Position numbers and translations under genes: made by a program. From NCBI GenBank assembly GCA_021740645.1, contig JAIOZL010000004.1, positions 62,001 through 126,000 on the forward strand: a stretch of 64,000 bases of DNA, given 5' to 3'. The notes beneath the pieces are model-generated. The model worked only from the letters and a program-made list of their open reading frames with translations. It searched no databases and had not been told where the DNA came from. Of the stretch, positions 52,182 to 62,493 are shown one piece after another. How positions within the stretch are numbered: the stretch's first letter is position 1; each line of letters begins with the position of its first letter. The DNA is from Bacteroidales bacterium (GTDB lineage: Bacteria > Bacteroidota > Bacteroidia > Bacteroidales > JAADJA01).

Positions 52182-54143
52182 TTACCTACGAATAATTAAC
52201 TTTCTTACATCAAAACCACGATCGTTTTTGAGCTGAAGAAAATAGATGCCTGCATTCAATTCACTCACTTCAATGGATAGCTTTCCTTCCCCGACATGTT
52301 TATCAAATACATTATGTCCAAGGCTATTGAATATGCTTAATTCACAAGGTTGATCCATTATAACCGTCAAAAGGTCATTTGCAGGATTGGGGAAGATTTG
52401 AATATTGTTTTGAGTGGGTTCATTCTCTCCAACTTCTATATCAGTAATAACAGTCCATTCTGAAAAACAACCCCCCGGAGCCCAGAAATGATAAACTAAA
52501 GGCTCCGTAAAATCATTGACCGTAACCCCTGATTCTTGTATAACACCATTGACTGTTAGAATGCATGCTTCCATATCAGTTGTGAAAGATGCAATTAAAC
52601 TACTAAGGTTTGTGCTTGCTGGAAGAGCCAGCAGTACTGTGTCGTTTGATAATTCACCATATATACTATAGGGTAATCCCGGGTTCAATGCAGGTTCAAA
52701 ATAGAATGTTTCAAAATCGCAAACCGGGAAAACAATGACGGTTGCTGAATCCATACCTGTTTCCTGGCACATATCGGTAAAAGTTACAAAATAAGTAGTC
52801 GTTGAATCAGGGCCTACCATGATGGTATCCGTGGTAAAACCTCCTGGTTCCCACAAATAGGAATATGGTGGATAACCATTAAAAACATTCATACTTAAAT
52901 CTACCTCCATGCCTTCACATATTATGGTAGGCGGACTGATGGTATCAGATAATTCAATGTAGTCATCAATAAAAAATGTAACAGTATCATATTCAGGGAT
53001 ACAGACTAAGGTGTTTTCGATTATGAATGTAAGGGATTCTTCACCTTCTAAAATTCCATCATCCATTGGTATAATATGAATAGCTGCTGAATCAATTCCT
53101 TCTGGAAAAAAAATTGAATCTGGCACTTTTTCTAAAAAATCACCAGGAGGAAACTGTGAGGGATTTGCCATACTTTCACTTAAATCCCAATGAAGGGTAT
53201 ATGGGGTATATTCAGAATTTGGTAATACAAAGCTAATGGCAGCTTCAACACAACCTTCTACAAAGTTTTCAGACGTTCCGGCTGGCGTGATGGATGAAAT
53301 TACTTCAATGGGTGGTGGGCTTGAAATGCTGTTTTCTTCGATAAAAACCCCAGAATCAAATATTTGATCCCCTCCGCCTAAACTTCCATCAGCAACCCCA
53401 ATTATTAAATGATATATTTGACAAGGAATTACTTGTACTGAAGCTGTCATCACTGAAGTATATCCATCGTATTGCAAACTAAGTCCGTTTGTATTATCAA
53501 TAAAATATTCACAATTTGTACATGGACCGGTAGGCACAACTCCATCAGGACTCCATCCATTATTAATCGTATTAGTCCCAATGTATACATTGCTATCAGG
53601 AACCAGCGCAATATTTTGATTATCATAAAAATCTCCTTCTGGTTTAGACCCGGATATAAATATGCCAAATACATCTTCAAATATCCCAGAACCAACGTAT
53701 TCATTATACTCTTCAGATCCGAATACAAATCTGATTTCTATTATATTACTTTCTGGGCTAAAATCAAATTCAAGCACTGAGGCATCATTTGTAAGAAATG
53801 GAAAAAGACTATCTAATAAAGGATGGCCCGGACCACCAAAACCTGTTCCAGCACTAGTAAAATTATTCGGACCAGGAATATTATTTCCCGATCCCGATGT
53901 TAAAAACACGCCACTTTCTAGTCCGAGGGTTGAAGCATTTCCATTAGAAAATAAGCCACTTGAAGAATCTGTACCTTGGTAGTAAATATTGTCAAATAAC
54001 ACACCTTCTCCACATATCTTGGCCACCATATCATTAGGTGTAACACCTGACCCGAATTCTAATTCTATTTGAGCATTAAGTATAAATGGAATTACAATTA
54101 GAATCAGTGTTAGTGGAAAAATGGATGTCTGGTTTTTCATCAC
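52182..54143 (-). CDS. Choice-of-anchor L domain T9SS protein (copy 1)
   Basis: The 653-residue product has a signal peptide ending near LNAQ. About 25-270 form a choice-of-anchor L domain: PNDMVAKICGEGV, GVFLTSGSGNNIPGPN, FVFGSEEYNEYVG, VFGIFISG and ALVPDSNVYIG. Later come a Calx-beta-like region (about 275-400), an Ig-like or PKD-like domain (PPYSYLWEPGGFTTDT), a beta domain around LPASTNLSSLIASFTTD, and a T9SS type A sorting domain (IFPNPANDLLTV, LNAGIYFLQLK). It should be a surface or secreted adhesin-like protein. It is a paralog of the gene at 54300 over its length. Both lie in tandem on the minus strand, 156 bp apart. Confidence 0.82.
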   Translation of the reverse strand: MMKNQTSIFPLTLILIVIPFILNAQIELEFGSGVTPNDMVAKICGEGVLFDNIYYQGTDSSSGLFSNGNASTLGLESGVFLTSGSGNNIPGPNNFTSAGTGFGGPGHPLLDSLFPFLTNDASVLEFDFSPESNIIEIRFVFGSEEYNEYVGSGIFEDVFGIFISGSKPEGDFYDNQNIALVPDSNVYIGTNTINNGWSPDGVVPTGPCTNCEYFIDNTNGLSLQYDGYTSVMTASVQVIPCQIYHLIIGVADGSLGGGDQIFDSGVFIEENSISSPPPIEVISSITPAGTSENFVEGCVEAAISFVLPNSEYTPYTLHWDLSESMANPSQFPPGDFLEKVPDSIFFPEGIDSAAIHIIPMDDGILEGEESLTFIIENTLVCIPEYDTVTFFIDDYIELSDTISPPTIICEGMEVDLSMNVFNGYPPYSYLWEPGGFTTDTIMVGPDSTTTYFVTFTDMCQETGMDSATVIVFPVCDFETFYFEPALNPGLPYSIYGELSNDTVLLALPASTNLSSLIASFTTDMEACILTVNGVIQESGVTVNDFTEPLVYHFWAPGGCFSEWTVITDIEVGENEPTQNNIQIFPNPANDLLTVIMDQPCELSIFNSLGHNVFDKHVGEGKLSIEVSELNAGIYFLQLKNDRGFDVRKLIIRR

Positions 54144-54156
54144 TTTAAGTCATTGG

Positions 54157-54177
54157 TATATTTGTGAAACAAATATA
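54157..54177. promoter_or_regulatory. Inverted -7-like repeat TATATTTG/CAAATATA
   Basis: TATATTTG (54157-54164) and CAAATATA (54170-54177) form an 8-5-8 inverted repeat. The right arm read on the minus strand is a perfect -7 box 27 bp before ATG 54143. The symmetry suggests an operator or a bidirectional start. Confidence 0.4.
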
Positions 54178-54299
54178 GCTAATAATGGAATATGATAGTT
54201 ATTGCATCGTTGGGACACCGATGATGACAATTTTATAATTGTAAAAAATCTAATGCTTCCATGTCGCAATGGGTGTCCCGACCCATTTAAATAATAACC

Positions 54300-56201
54300 T
54301 TACTCCACAACAAGCTTCCGTACAAAACACTCCCCTCCTTTTTGAAACTTCATGAAATATAAGCCAGGACGTATTTCATTCAAGTCAATTTGTTGCTTTT
54401 CTTTCGATACTTTTATTGTCAGTAATTTCTTGCCTAAACTATTTAATAGTTCAATTATATATCCTTCGGCATTATTTATAAAAATGCTTTGGATTACTGG
54501 ATTAGGATAAATTGAAATTTCATTTTGATTGTTGTCAACTTGCCCGGTTTCAATATCCGCTATCACTACCCATTCCGAAAACAACCCACCCGGAGCAATC
54601 ATAAAGTAAACCACAGGATTGGTAAAATCATTCGGTGTGATGCCCGACTCCTGAAGAACCCCGTTTATACTTATACCTAGATTGGGAATGTTAGTCGTAA
54701 AACTTGCAATCAGGTTGGATGGGTCAACTCCTGCCGGAAATACCACATAAACGCTATCATTTACAATTTCACCCCACACATCCCAGGGTAATTGGGGGTT
54801 GAGAGCAGCCTCAAAATAATAGGACTCAAATTTCCCATAGTGTAAAACTGTTACCATTATTGAATCTGAACCCGTTCCATTACAAACATCTGAATAGTTT
54901 ACCGTGTAAACCGTAGTGGAATCCGGGCTTATCGTGATGGTATCCGAAGTAAACCCACCAGGCTCCCATAAATAGGAATAAGGTGGTAGGCCATTTTGTA
55001 AATTAACCCACAAGTCAACCTCACAGCCTTCACAAATAATCGTTGGCGGACTCATGGTGTCGGATAATGCTATATAATCTTCAATCAAGATATTCACTGT
55101 ATCATAATTAAAGACGCATCCGAAGTTATTTACATAGATCATCTTCAGGCTTTCCAAACCTTCAAGCAACGCATCATAAACCAGCAAAATAGTTATCTGT
55201 GCTGAATCAACTCCGGCTTCAAAATAAACAGAATCCGGAATTTCTACTAAAAAATCACCAGGTGGGTAAGCAGATGGATCCGCAGTACTTTCACTTAAAT
55301 CCCAATAGAGGGTATAGGGGGTATAACTAACATCTGGTAATCTAAAAACAACTTCTGCGCTTACACAACCCTCTACCAGATTATCTGAAATACCCTGTGG
55401 GATCAGGTTAACTTCCCTTTCAATTGTGGGATGAGTAATGCTGTTTTCTTCCAAAAATATCCCGGTATCATAAACATGGTCACCGGCATCGGCAACCCCA
55501 ATTTTTATATGATACGTTTCACAGGGAATAACTTGCAATAAGGCTGTAAGCACGGTGGTGAAACCGTCATATTCCAGGGTCAAACCATTGGTATTGTCGA
55601 TATAATATTCCGAATTGGTTGTACTGTTAATTGTATTGCAGGATACTTGTAAATTTGTTCCAGGAACCAATGCCATATTCTTATCTGCGTAATAACCGCC
55701 CAGAGGATTTGGCCCGGATATAAAAATCCCCATTACATCTGAAAATGTCGAACCCGAATATTCATCATATTCTTCTGAACCAAAAACAAATCTGAATTTC
55801 AGGCTGTCTGATTCCGGGACAATATCAAATTCGAGGACTGCTGCATCGTATGTTGTACTCGTGGTTATATTATCCAAAGAAGGATGGCCCGGCATGTAGT
55901 TATTCACACCGGAACTTCCGGATGTGTTGGGCCCCGGAATGATATACCCCGCCCCGGAAGTCAGAAATATTCCCTTATCAATACCCAGGTTCGTACTTTG
56001 CCCGTTCGAAAAAATCCCACTTGAAATATCAGCCCCCTGGAAAGAAACATTGTCATACATGACCCCTTCCCCCAGGATGGTTTCCACCATATCAACAGGG
56101 TTGACTTCGGGGCCTGACTCAATGATGATCTGAGAAAATGATAAGACAGGAATAAGAAGGAAAAAGCTTTGCAATAATAAAATGCCCAGAATTGCTTTCA
56201 T
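54300..56201 (-). CDS. Choice-of-anchor L domain T9SS protein (copy 2)
   Basis: Starting at ATG 56201 (MKAILGILLLQ) the product has 633 residues with a signal peptide ending near SFSQ. The domain order equals the downstream paralog: anchor L domain (NPVDMVETILGEGV, GIFLTSGAGYIIPGPN, FVFGSEEYDEYSG, VMGIFISG), Calx-beta-like part, PKD-like part with PPYSYLWEPGGFTSDT, and a T9SS sorting domain (IYPNPVIQSIFI, RPGLYFMKFQ). The frame continues upstream to 56300, but a full promoter at 56232-56263 fixes the downstream ATG. Surface location is inferred from the sorting domain. Confidence 0.85.
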   Translation of the reverse strand: MKAILGILLLQSFFLLIPVLSFSQIIIESGPEVNPVDMVETILGEGVMYDNVSFQGADISSGIFSNGQSTNLGIDKGIFLTSGAGYIIPGPNTSGSSGVNNYMPGHPSLDNITTSTTYDAAVLEFDIVPESDSLKFRFVFGSEEYDEYSGSTFSDVMGIFISGPNPLGGYYADKNMALVPGTNLQVSCNTINSTTNSEYYIDNTNGLTLEYDGFTTVLTALLQVIPCETYHIKIGVADAGDHVYDTGIFLEENSITHPTIEREVNLIPQGISDNLVEGCVSAEVVFRLPDVSYTPYTLYWDLSESTADPSAYPPGDFLVEIPDSVYFEAGVDSAQITILLVYDALLEGLESLKMIYVNNFGCVFNYDTVNILIEDYIALSDTMSPPTIICEGCEVDLWVNLQNGLPPYSYLWEPGGFTSDTITISPDSTTVYTVNYSDVCNGTGSDSIMVTVLHYGKFESYYFEAALNPQLPWDVWGEIVNDSVYVVFPAGVDPSNLIASFTTNIPNLGISINGVLQESGITPNDFTNPVVYFMIAPGGLFSEWVVIADIETGQVDNNQNEISIYPNPVIQSIFINNAEGYIIELLNSLGKKLLTIKVSKEKQQIDLNEIRPGLYFMKFQKGGECFVRKLVVE

Positions 56202-56231
56202 GGTAGTGGAGTTAACTATTCGTTTATGGTA

Positions 56232-56263
56232 CAAATATACCGATATATTTATCCTATGCCAAA
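56232..56263 (-). promoter_or_regulatory. Consensus Bacteroidetes promoter of the anchor-L gene
   Basis: On the minus strand a -33 TTTG (56260-56263) is followed after exactly 20 bp by a -7 TATATTTG (56232-56239), a full consensus match. Transcription should start near 56225, 24 nt before the ATG. Confidence 0.75.
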
Positions 56264-56412
56264 TATTGTAGCAGGAATTCAAATATCCGAATTTTATCAT
56301 TTAAATGTACCCTTTCTAAATTGCAAGTGAAGATTGGCTCATTATATTTTTTTTCGTAATATTGTGAGTGAAGCAAATGAAACATAACCCCTTTTATCCT
56401 AAACAACATTTT

Positions 56413-57657
56413 ATGAAAAACAAGAGCCTGATTACTTCAATTTTGCTAATGGTATTATCCCTGGCATTTTTAAGCACCGATGCGCAAAACCAATTACTAA
56501 TTGATCTGAACAATCCTTCACTTAATCCTTCACCAGTAGACTTTTATGTGTTGGATGTAATGGATGGCCGTGAAGTTCAAAACCTGATCGGAATGGTTAA
56601 GTCAGAAGATTTTGATGAAATAGCTATGTTGAATTTTAGCGGAGGTTTTCAAAATGAACTATACGGATACTTTACAAAAGTCTATCCTGCAAAAAGCGGT
56701 AAAAACCCTGTCATTCTTAAAGTGACTAAACTCTGGGTAAATGAAATAGAGAAAGAAGGTTCAAGGTTTGGAAAGTGTGAGGTGGAATTAGAATTCCTTA
56801 CGCCAAAAAAACAAATGTTTTTTAAATGCAGCCAAAGTCATGAAGCCGCTATAAACGTCAGTACTGAAACGCATAAGGACAATATTCTTATCAGCCTGGA
56901 TAAATGCATGCAATCCTTAAACGACCCCTATATTCAAAAGGAATATTACACCATACTCAATAATAGTAAACCTGCTGAAACAGTTGAACCTTCAGGCGGC
57001 ACACAGAATACAGGGTCCGGTTCAAAAGAAAAACAATCCAAATTTGCGGAAGGAGAATCAACCTCAAGGATTGCCCTACATGGGGGATATACGTACCGTA
57101 CGGCCAAATTACCCGAAGGAATTGACAGTGAGTATGCAAACCACTTGAAAAACCTCAAAAACGGGATTCACTTTGGTTCAGACCTTAATTTCTTTCTTAA
57201 TCCAAGCAATGCCCTCGGAGCCAGCTTTTCATATTCAATAGCCAAGAGTACACTTTCGAATGTGGTAGCCGTTGATGAATTCGGAGACATCATTGCTTCA
57301 GGGGATTTAACTGAAAACATTTCACTTCTTTACATTGGGCCTTCTTATTTTACCAGGTATATTACGGGGTATGGGAAAACCCATTGGTTATATGGCATAA
57401 CTGCAGGATACTATTCTTATAAAGAGGATTTTGAATGGCTTGGTGAAACGGTAGATATTACCGGAGCCACCGCAGGACTTGGACTCACCTTTGGGGCGGA
57501 TTTCCCGAGTTCAAACAATTTCGCTCTTGGATTCCAGGTATCCATGCTGATTGGGTGGTTAAGTGAAATTGATATTGACGGGCAAACAACCACACTCGAC
57601 GAAAGTGAAAACCTATCCCGCTTCGATTTTACGGTTGGGATTCGGATATTGCCTTAA
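56413..57657 (+). CDS. Secreted protein with predicted outer-membrane beta-barrel
   Basis: Starting at ATG 56413 (MKNKSLITSIL) the product has 414 residues and a signal peptide ending near TDAQ. The first half, about 20-190, is a soluble alpha/beta region with no recognised family. A low-complexity linker follows (Ser/Gly/Lys, about 197-220). About 225-414 are alternating strands with aromatic ends (IALHGGYTYRTAK, GASFSYSIAKS, ITGYGKTHWLYGITAGYYSYK) ending in FDFTVGIRILP, typical of a small outer-membrane barrel. The upstream GTG at 56368 is rejected because the signal peptide would be internal. A TAATATTG -7-like box with TTGG 19 bp upstream (56334-56364) may drive it. Confidence 0.7.
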   Translation: MKNKSLITSILLMVLSLAFLSTDAQNQLLIDLNNPSLNPSPVDFYVLDVMDGREVQNLIGMVKSEDFDEIAMLNFSGGFQNELYGYFTKVYPAKSGKNPVILKVTKLWVNEIEKEGSRFGKCEVELEFLTPKKQMFFKCSQSHEAAINVSTETHKDNILISLDKCMQSLNDPYIQKEYYTILNNSKPAETVEPSGGTQNTGSGSKEKQSKFAEGESTSRIALHGGYTYRTAKLPEGIDSEYANHLKNLKNGIHFGSDLNFFLNPSNALGASFSYSIAKSTLSNVVAVDEFGDIIASGDLTENISLLYIGPSYFTRYITGYGKTHWLYGITAGYYSYKEDFEWLGETVDITGATAGLGLTFGADFPSSNNFALGFQVSMLIGWLSEIDIDGQTTTLDESENLSRFDFTVGIRILP

Positions 57658-57709
57658 GGATTCATCTTGTTGATTTCAGATATACTAGTATCTTCGCCCT
57701 TTCTAATTT

Positions 57710-59389
57710 ATGATGAACCTTAAAAAGAAGAATATAGGCTGGACTTTATTAGGCATTTTTGCCATTGTCATCGTTTATATTCCTGTTTTTAAAAATGGGT
57801 TTGTCAATTGGGACGATGACGTTTACATTTTAAACAACCCGCTTATCCAATCCATGAACAGGCATACGGTTTATGCCTGGTTTGCCCAACCATTTTTAGG
57901 TTTATACCAACCCTTCGTATTATTATCATTGGCTATGGATTTTTATTTCAGCGGATTAAATCCTGTTGGATTTCATTTTACCAATCTTATTCTCCATATT
58001 TTAAATACGATACTGGTTTTTAAACTAATGGAATTATTGTTTAAAAAAAGAAACATTTCCATCATTGTGGCCTTGTTATTCGGGCTTCATGCCATGCAGG
58101 TGGAGACCGTTGCCTGGGCAACCGAACGTAAAAACCTCCTGTTTGTTTTTTTCTACCTTGGCGGACTTATAAGTTATATCTACCACTTAAACAGCGGTCG
58201 AAAAAGGTTTGTTATTGCCATGTATTTTCTTTATTTAGCTTCCCTAATTTCAAAAGCATCCGCTGTTACTTTTCCAGTAGTCCTGTTGTTTACTGATTAT
58301 TTAATTGCAGAAAAATTCAATTTAAAAAAGGCTATCCATGATAAACTATCCTTTTTTATTCTTGCATTTATTATGGGCCTGCTTACCCTCTGGTTTCATT
58401 ATCAATATGGATCGTTTGAAAATACAACAACATTTACCCTCGCTGAAAGGCTTGGGATTGCCGGAAATGCAATACTGGTGTATATCTATAAATTATTGCT
58501 ACCGTTAAACTTAACCACTTATAATCCTATCCCCGTTGGGTTTTATACCCACTATATGTCCCTTGTGGGAGGCTCCATGGCAGTTTTACTTTTAGCAGGA
58601 TTTTTAATCTACCGGTATTTTCGGACAAATAAAAAAGTGATATGGGCTATTGGTTTCTTAATAGTAAACTTAGGGTTGTTTTTAATCCCACCTGGTGTTC
58701 CGGTTCAGCTATCAGACCGTTATGTTTATCCAGCAGCATTAGGATTCTTTTTAATCATAGCATTTGTTTTGGATTGGGGTATTCATCGAAACCCGAAGTT
58801 TAGAATCCCCGTTTGGAGTATCTTTTCAATTTATCTCCTCTTCATTGGATTCCAGACTTTTCAACAGGTAAAAACCTGGCAGAGTAGCCTTACATTATGG
58901 AACCGGGTGGTCAATGTTCATGGGGATCTCCCTTTCGCCCTAATGCAAAGGGGGAATGCCTTTAAAGAAGTAATGGATTACCAGTCAGCACTCACGGATT
59001 ACAGTAAAGCTATCGATATTGATCCTGAATATGCAAGATTATATGAGCATCGCGGACATTTGCTTAACCTCGAAAAAAAATATATCGCTGCCAGGAGTGA
59101 TTTTAAAAAAGCAATAAAAATCAACCCTAAAAGTCATTTTTCTCAATGCAGCCTGGGCTTTATTTACAGGCAAATGAATAAGCCCGACTCGGCATTATAT
59201 CATTTAAATCTTGCCATAAAGCTGCATCCTGCTTACACCACCGCTTATATCAACCGCGGCAAAACTTATACAGATATGAATAAGCCCGAAGCGGCCTGTA
59301 AAGATTTTAAAGAAGCTTTATCTTTGACACCTTACAGCACAGAAAAAGCGGAAATACGAGAACTCATCCGCTCTGTTTGCAATAAATAG
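57710..59389 (+). CDS. TMTC-like GT-C membrane protein with TPR repeats
   Basis: The 559-residue product begins with a membrane helix and then FVNWDDDVYILNNPLI, the acidic motif that marks the PMT/TMTC type of GT-C glycosyltransferases. About ten helices extend to residue about 395. The C-terminal part (about 405-555) has about four TPR repeats (YQSALTDYSKAIDIDPEYA, ARSDFKKAIKINPKS, LYHLNLAIKLHPAY, ACKDFKEALSL). It may O-mannosylate periplasmic or exported proteins using polyprenyl-phosphate mannose, with the TPRs binding partners. It ends 5 bp before queG, so the two are likely co-transcribed by chance of position. Confidence 0.8.
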   Translation: MMNLKKKNIGWTLLGIFAIVIVYIPVFKNGFVNWDDDVYILNNPLIQSMNRHTVYAWFAQPFLGLYQPFVLLSLAMDFYFSGLNPVGFHFTNLILHILNTILVFKLMELLFKKRNISIIVALLFGLHAMQVETVAWATERKNLLFVFFYLGGLISYIYHLNSGRKRFVIAMYFLYLASLISKASAVTFPVVLLFTDYLIAEKFNLKKAIHDKLSFFILAFIMGLLTLWFHYQYGSFENTTTFTLAERLGIAGNAILVYIYKLLLPLNLTTYNPIPVGFYTHYMSLVGGSMAVLLLAGFLIYRYFRTNKKVIWAIGFLIVNLGLFLIPPGVPVQLSDRYVYPAALGFFLIIAFVLDWGIHRNPKFRIPVWSIFSIYLLFIGFQTFQQVKTWQSSLTLWNRVVNVHGDLPFALMQRGNAFKEVMDYQSALTDYSKAIDIDPEYARLYEHRGHLLNLEKKYIAARSDFKKAIKINPKSHFSQCSLGFIYRQMNKPDSALYHLNLAIKLHPAYTTAYINRGKTYTDMNKPEAACKDFKEALSLTPYSTEKAEIRELIRSVCNK

Positions 59390-59394
59390 TTCAA

Positions 59395-60336
59395 TTGGAA
59401 TCTTTATCATCAAAAATAAAAACAAAGGCGCTTGAACTGGGCTTTTTTTCATGTGGAATTTCCAAAGCTCAATTCCTGCAGGAGGATGCCGGCCGTTTAT
59501 CTGAATGGTTGAAAGAAGGCAAACATGCAGGAATGACCTATATGGAGAACTATTTCGAAAAAAGGACCAATCCTTATAAGTTACTTGATAATGCAAAATC
59601 AGTGATTTCAGTTTTATATAATTATTCTCCACCAACACATCCTGAAACTGAAGATAATTATCAGATCTCAGCATATGCGTATGGAAAGGATTACCACTTT
59701 GTATTAAAAAGAAAACTAAAATCCTTAATTGCATATATTGAATCCAATACAGAAAGCCTCAATGCCCGTGCATTTGTCGATTCAGCCCCGGTTCTTGATC
59801 GGGCATGGGCTCAGCGAGCGGGTTTGGGATGGATCGGGAAAAACACCTGCCTGATCACGAAAACCAGGGGGTCATATTTTTTTATCGGGGAAATTATTCT
59901 TGACCTGGAACTTGAATACGATAACCACATTGAACCTGATCATTGCGGGGGGTGCACCCGTTGCATCGAGGCCTGCCCTACCAGGGCTCTGACTCCGCAT
60001 AGCCTTGATTCAAACAAGTGTATTTCTTATTTAACTATTGAAAATAAAGAAGAATCAATACCTGATAAATTTAAAGGTCAATTTGGAGAAGAAGGAAAGG
60101 AATGGATTTTTGGATGCGACATTTGTCAGCAGGTTTGCCCATGGAACCGTTTTGCAGAACCTCATAATGAACCCGATTTTTTACCCAATAATGAACTTTT
60201 GAAAATGCGAAAGGAGGATTGGCGTAATCTCGATAAAAATACTTTTGACAGGACATTTAATGATTCACCTGTTAAAAGAGCAAAGTTTGAAGGTTTAAAA
60301 CGGAATATTTTATTTGTTGATAATAAGAAAGCGTAA
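59395..60336 (+). CDS. queG: Epoxyqueuosine reductase
   Basis: The 313-residue product reduces epoxyqueuosine to queuosine in tRNA anticodons, using cobalamin and two [4Fe-4S] clusters. The DUF1730 region has FVDSAPVLDRAWAQRAGLGWIGKN around residue 125-150, including the conserved aspartate. Cluster motifs are HCGGCTRCIEACPTRAL near 183-198 and CDICQQVCPWN near 240. The start is TTG at 59395, the only one preserving the N-terminal conserved sequence; it lies 5 bp after the previous stop. No other queuosine genes are in the window. The C-terminal HEAT-like region of longer relatives is short here. Confidence 0.9.
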   Translation: MESLSSKIKTKALELGFFSCGISKAQFLQEDAGRLSEWLKEGKHAGMTYMENYFEKRTNPYKLLDNAKSVISVLYNYSPPTHPETEDNYQISAYAYGKDYHFVLKRKLKSLIAYIESNTESLNARAFVDSAPVLDRAWAQRAGLGWIGKNTCLITKTRGSYFFIGEIILDLELEYDNHIEPDHCGGCTRCIEACPTRALTPHSLDSNKCISYLTIENKEESIPDKFKGQFGEEGKEWIFGCDICQQVCPWNRFAEPHNEPDFLPNNELLKMRKEDWRNLDKNTFDRTFNDSPVKRAKFEGLKRNILFVDNKKA

Positions 60337-60362
60337 GGTTATAAACTTCCTCCGACTGGTCA

Positions 60363-61196
60363 TTATTCATCAAGCAGTATGAATTTGTTTTCCCCTGTCA
60401 TATCCAGGGTATTATTTTCGCGCTGGTACTGCATATAGAACTTTACATTTCTTGATACACTCCAATTTTCCTGAATGTAATTATTCATTAAGAAATCAAA
60501 GGTATAACCTGCGTATCTTTTACCAAATATATCGCAATAACGGTAAATAATATCAAGGTCAATTTCATCGCGCTTATATTTGTATTTCACTTCTCCGGTA
60601 AATATATTCTCAGAAAAATATCCATTAATTCTGTCGGTAATGGTTTCATCCACAAATAGGAGTGTGGTTTTCTTTTTATCATTGTTCAACTCACTTATCT
60701 CAAACCAGAAATTATAGGAAATCGCATCCAGGTCAACCGATTTATAATAAGTATAGCCATCCACTTCAGCTTCATCTTTATAAATGTTATAATGTTCTTC
60801 CAGCTCTATTTGTGCAATATTAAAAATATAGGCCGGCGATTGTATAAAGAGAAAGCTATCCAGGTACTCCTCTGTGTAAACTTTAAATCCAAAGGCTTCA
60901 AATTCCACTATCATGCTATTTATAAACCTTTCCAAAAAAACTGAATCAGATATGTCTTTTAAAAAAGAAGATTGAGCTAATGATAGTGAATCTTTCTCCC
61001 ATTCAGGCAGGTTTTTAAATTCCTTTTCATTTGTAATTTTCAGATTTTTTTTAAAAACATAATTGGTTGGGAGTATCATTACACTAACGTCAGGGCTGGA
61101 TTTAATATAATTTTGTGCAAGTTTCCATTCCGGATAGCAAGCTGACAATAGCACAATTGCTAATAGAGAAAATATAGTGATACGGGTTAAACTCAT
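60363..61196 (-). CDS. Predicted lipoprotein of unknown function
   Basis: Starting at ATG 61196 (MSLTRITIFSL) the product has 277 residues with a signal peptide and lipobox (VLLSAC, Cys20). The longer frame to 61319 overlaps the flavodiiron gene and would bury the signal peptide, so it is rejected. The mature protein is rich in Asp, Glu, Tyr and Phe, with alternating strand-like segments in the second half (YKSVDLDAISYNFWFEI, YFSENIFTGEVKYKY). No family is recognised. It lies 34 bp downstream of the flavodiiron gene on the same strand, so co-transcription is possible. Confidence 0.65.
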   Translation of the reverse strand: MSLTRITIFSLLAIVLLSACYPEWKLAQNYIKSSPDVSVMILPTNYVFKKNLKITNEKEFKNLPEWEKDSLSLAQSSFLKDISDSVFLERFINSMIVEFEAFGFKVYTEEYLDSFLFIQSPAYIFNIAQIELEEHYNIYKDEAEVDGYTYYKSVDLDAISYNFWFEISELNNDKKKTTLLFVDETITDRINGYFSENIFTGEVKYKYKRDEIDLDIIYRYCDIFGKRYAGYTFDFLMNNYIQENWSVSRNVKFYMQYQRENNTLDMTGENKFILLDE

Positions 61197-61230
61197 AATT
61201 AAAGGATGCCTTGATGCAAATGGATAAGCC

Positions 61231-62454
61231 CTACTCTGCACTAACTTCTTCCTCTTTTTCCAAAAGGGCCTTACCAAAAGCTTTTCCAAAATCAATACAT
61301 TTTTTTTCTTCTTCCTCATTTGGGGTAAATTTTACAAAAATACCCTCTCCAAAAAGGTTTAGCTTCAGGTTAGCTATATTGGTTTCAATCATCCGCTTAT
61401 TTTCACCACTCCAACCATATGAACCAAATGCTGCTGCAAGTTTACCTTTATCTCTTAACGGATTGATCAGGGCAAAAAGTTTATAGATGGGCAATAAAAT
61501 ATTTTGATTGATTGTGGGAGATCCTATTAAAATAGCTGAGCTACGTGTAATTTGTTCTTCCAGTTCTCCCAATGATGATTTTTCAATATCACATACTTCT
61601 ACTTCAATATCTCCCGCTTCACGGATTCCTTCTGCAATTTTTTCAGCAATAACTCCTGTTTTATGGTAGGCCGAAACATAAGGAATAAATACCCGTTGGG
61701 CCTCAGGATATTTCATGGCTTCCCGTGCAAGTTCCTCCGACAAATCGACATATTTCTTCCAGAATGAGCGGAGAATTGGGCCATGGCCCGGACAAACCAC
61801 CTTAATACCCAATGGCCGGATTCGGTCAATTGCACGCAAAATAAACTTACTGAAAGGCTTAAGGATAACATCAAAATAATATTTGAAGGCATCATCAAAA
61901 TTGCCCACTTTATCATCAAACATTTCTTCATGGCAAAAATGGCTTCCAAAAGAATCACAGGTAAATAATACTTGTTCTTCCGGAAGGTAGGAATAAATGG
62001 AGTCGGGCCAATGCAAATTAGGGGCGCCAACAAACTGAACGGATTTATTTCCTAAATCAAGGGTTTGCCCATGCTTTATAATCATATGAGGAAATTCCGC
62101 TCCCATAATGTCCTTTAAATAACGAATTGCATTACCACTGCCTACAACTATTGCATTAGGTGCAACCTTCAACAAATTCCTAAGACTTCCTGAATGATCA
62201 GGTTCTGTGTGGTTTACAATAATGTACTCAATGTCGGTAAGTTTGGTCACCGATTTTATCTTTTCAAGATAGGCATCCCAATATTTTTCTTTAACAGTAT
62301 CAACAATGGCCTTTTTATCCGCATCAATAAAATATGAATTGTATGTAGTTCCATATACCGTTTCCATTACCACATCAAAAGTCACAATGTCGAAATCAAG
62401 TGCACCTATCCATTTCACACTTTCTGAAACTTGTATCACGTTGTTATTATTCAT
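61231..62454 (-). CDS. fprA: Flavodiiron protein (FprA type)
   Basis: The 407-residue product has a metallo-beta-lactamase-like diiron domain (about 1-250) with the ligand motif NHTEPDHSG near residue 83 and [10 protein letters not shown] near 225, then a flavodoxin domain (about 255-400) with [18 protein letters not shown] and [13 protein letters not shown]. It reduces oxygen to water or nitric oxide to nitrous oxide, protecting anaerobic enzymes such as PFOR. No rubredoxin is fused. It lies upstream of a lipoprotein gene on the same strand; a 39-bp gap separates it from the topoisomerase gene. Confidence 0.93.
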   Translation of the reverse strand: MNNNNVIQVSESVKWIGALDFDIVTFDVVMETVYGTTYNSYFIDADKKAIVDTVKEKYWDAYLEKIKSVTKLTDIEYIIVNHTEPDHSGSLRNLLKVAPNAIVVGSGNAIRYLKDIMGAEFPHMIIKHGQTLDLGNKSVQFVGAPNLHWPDSIYSYLPEEQVLFTCDSFGSHFCHEEMFDDKVGNFDDAFKYYFDVILKPFSKFILRAIDRIRPLGIKVVCPGHGPILRSFWKKYVDLSEELAREAMKYPEAQRVFIPYVSAYHKTGVIAEKIAEGIREAGDIEVEVCDIEKSSLGELEEQITRSSAILIGSPTINQNILLPIYKLFALINPLRDKGKLAAAFGSYGWSGENKRMIETNIANLKLNLFGEGIFVKFTPNEEEEKKCIDFGKAFGKALLEKEEEVSAE

Positions 62455-62493
62455 ATGTCAATTTTTTTAAAATGCTTTCAGACTAGAGTCATG

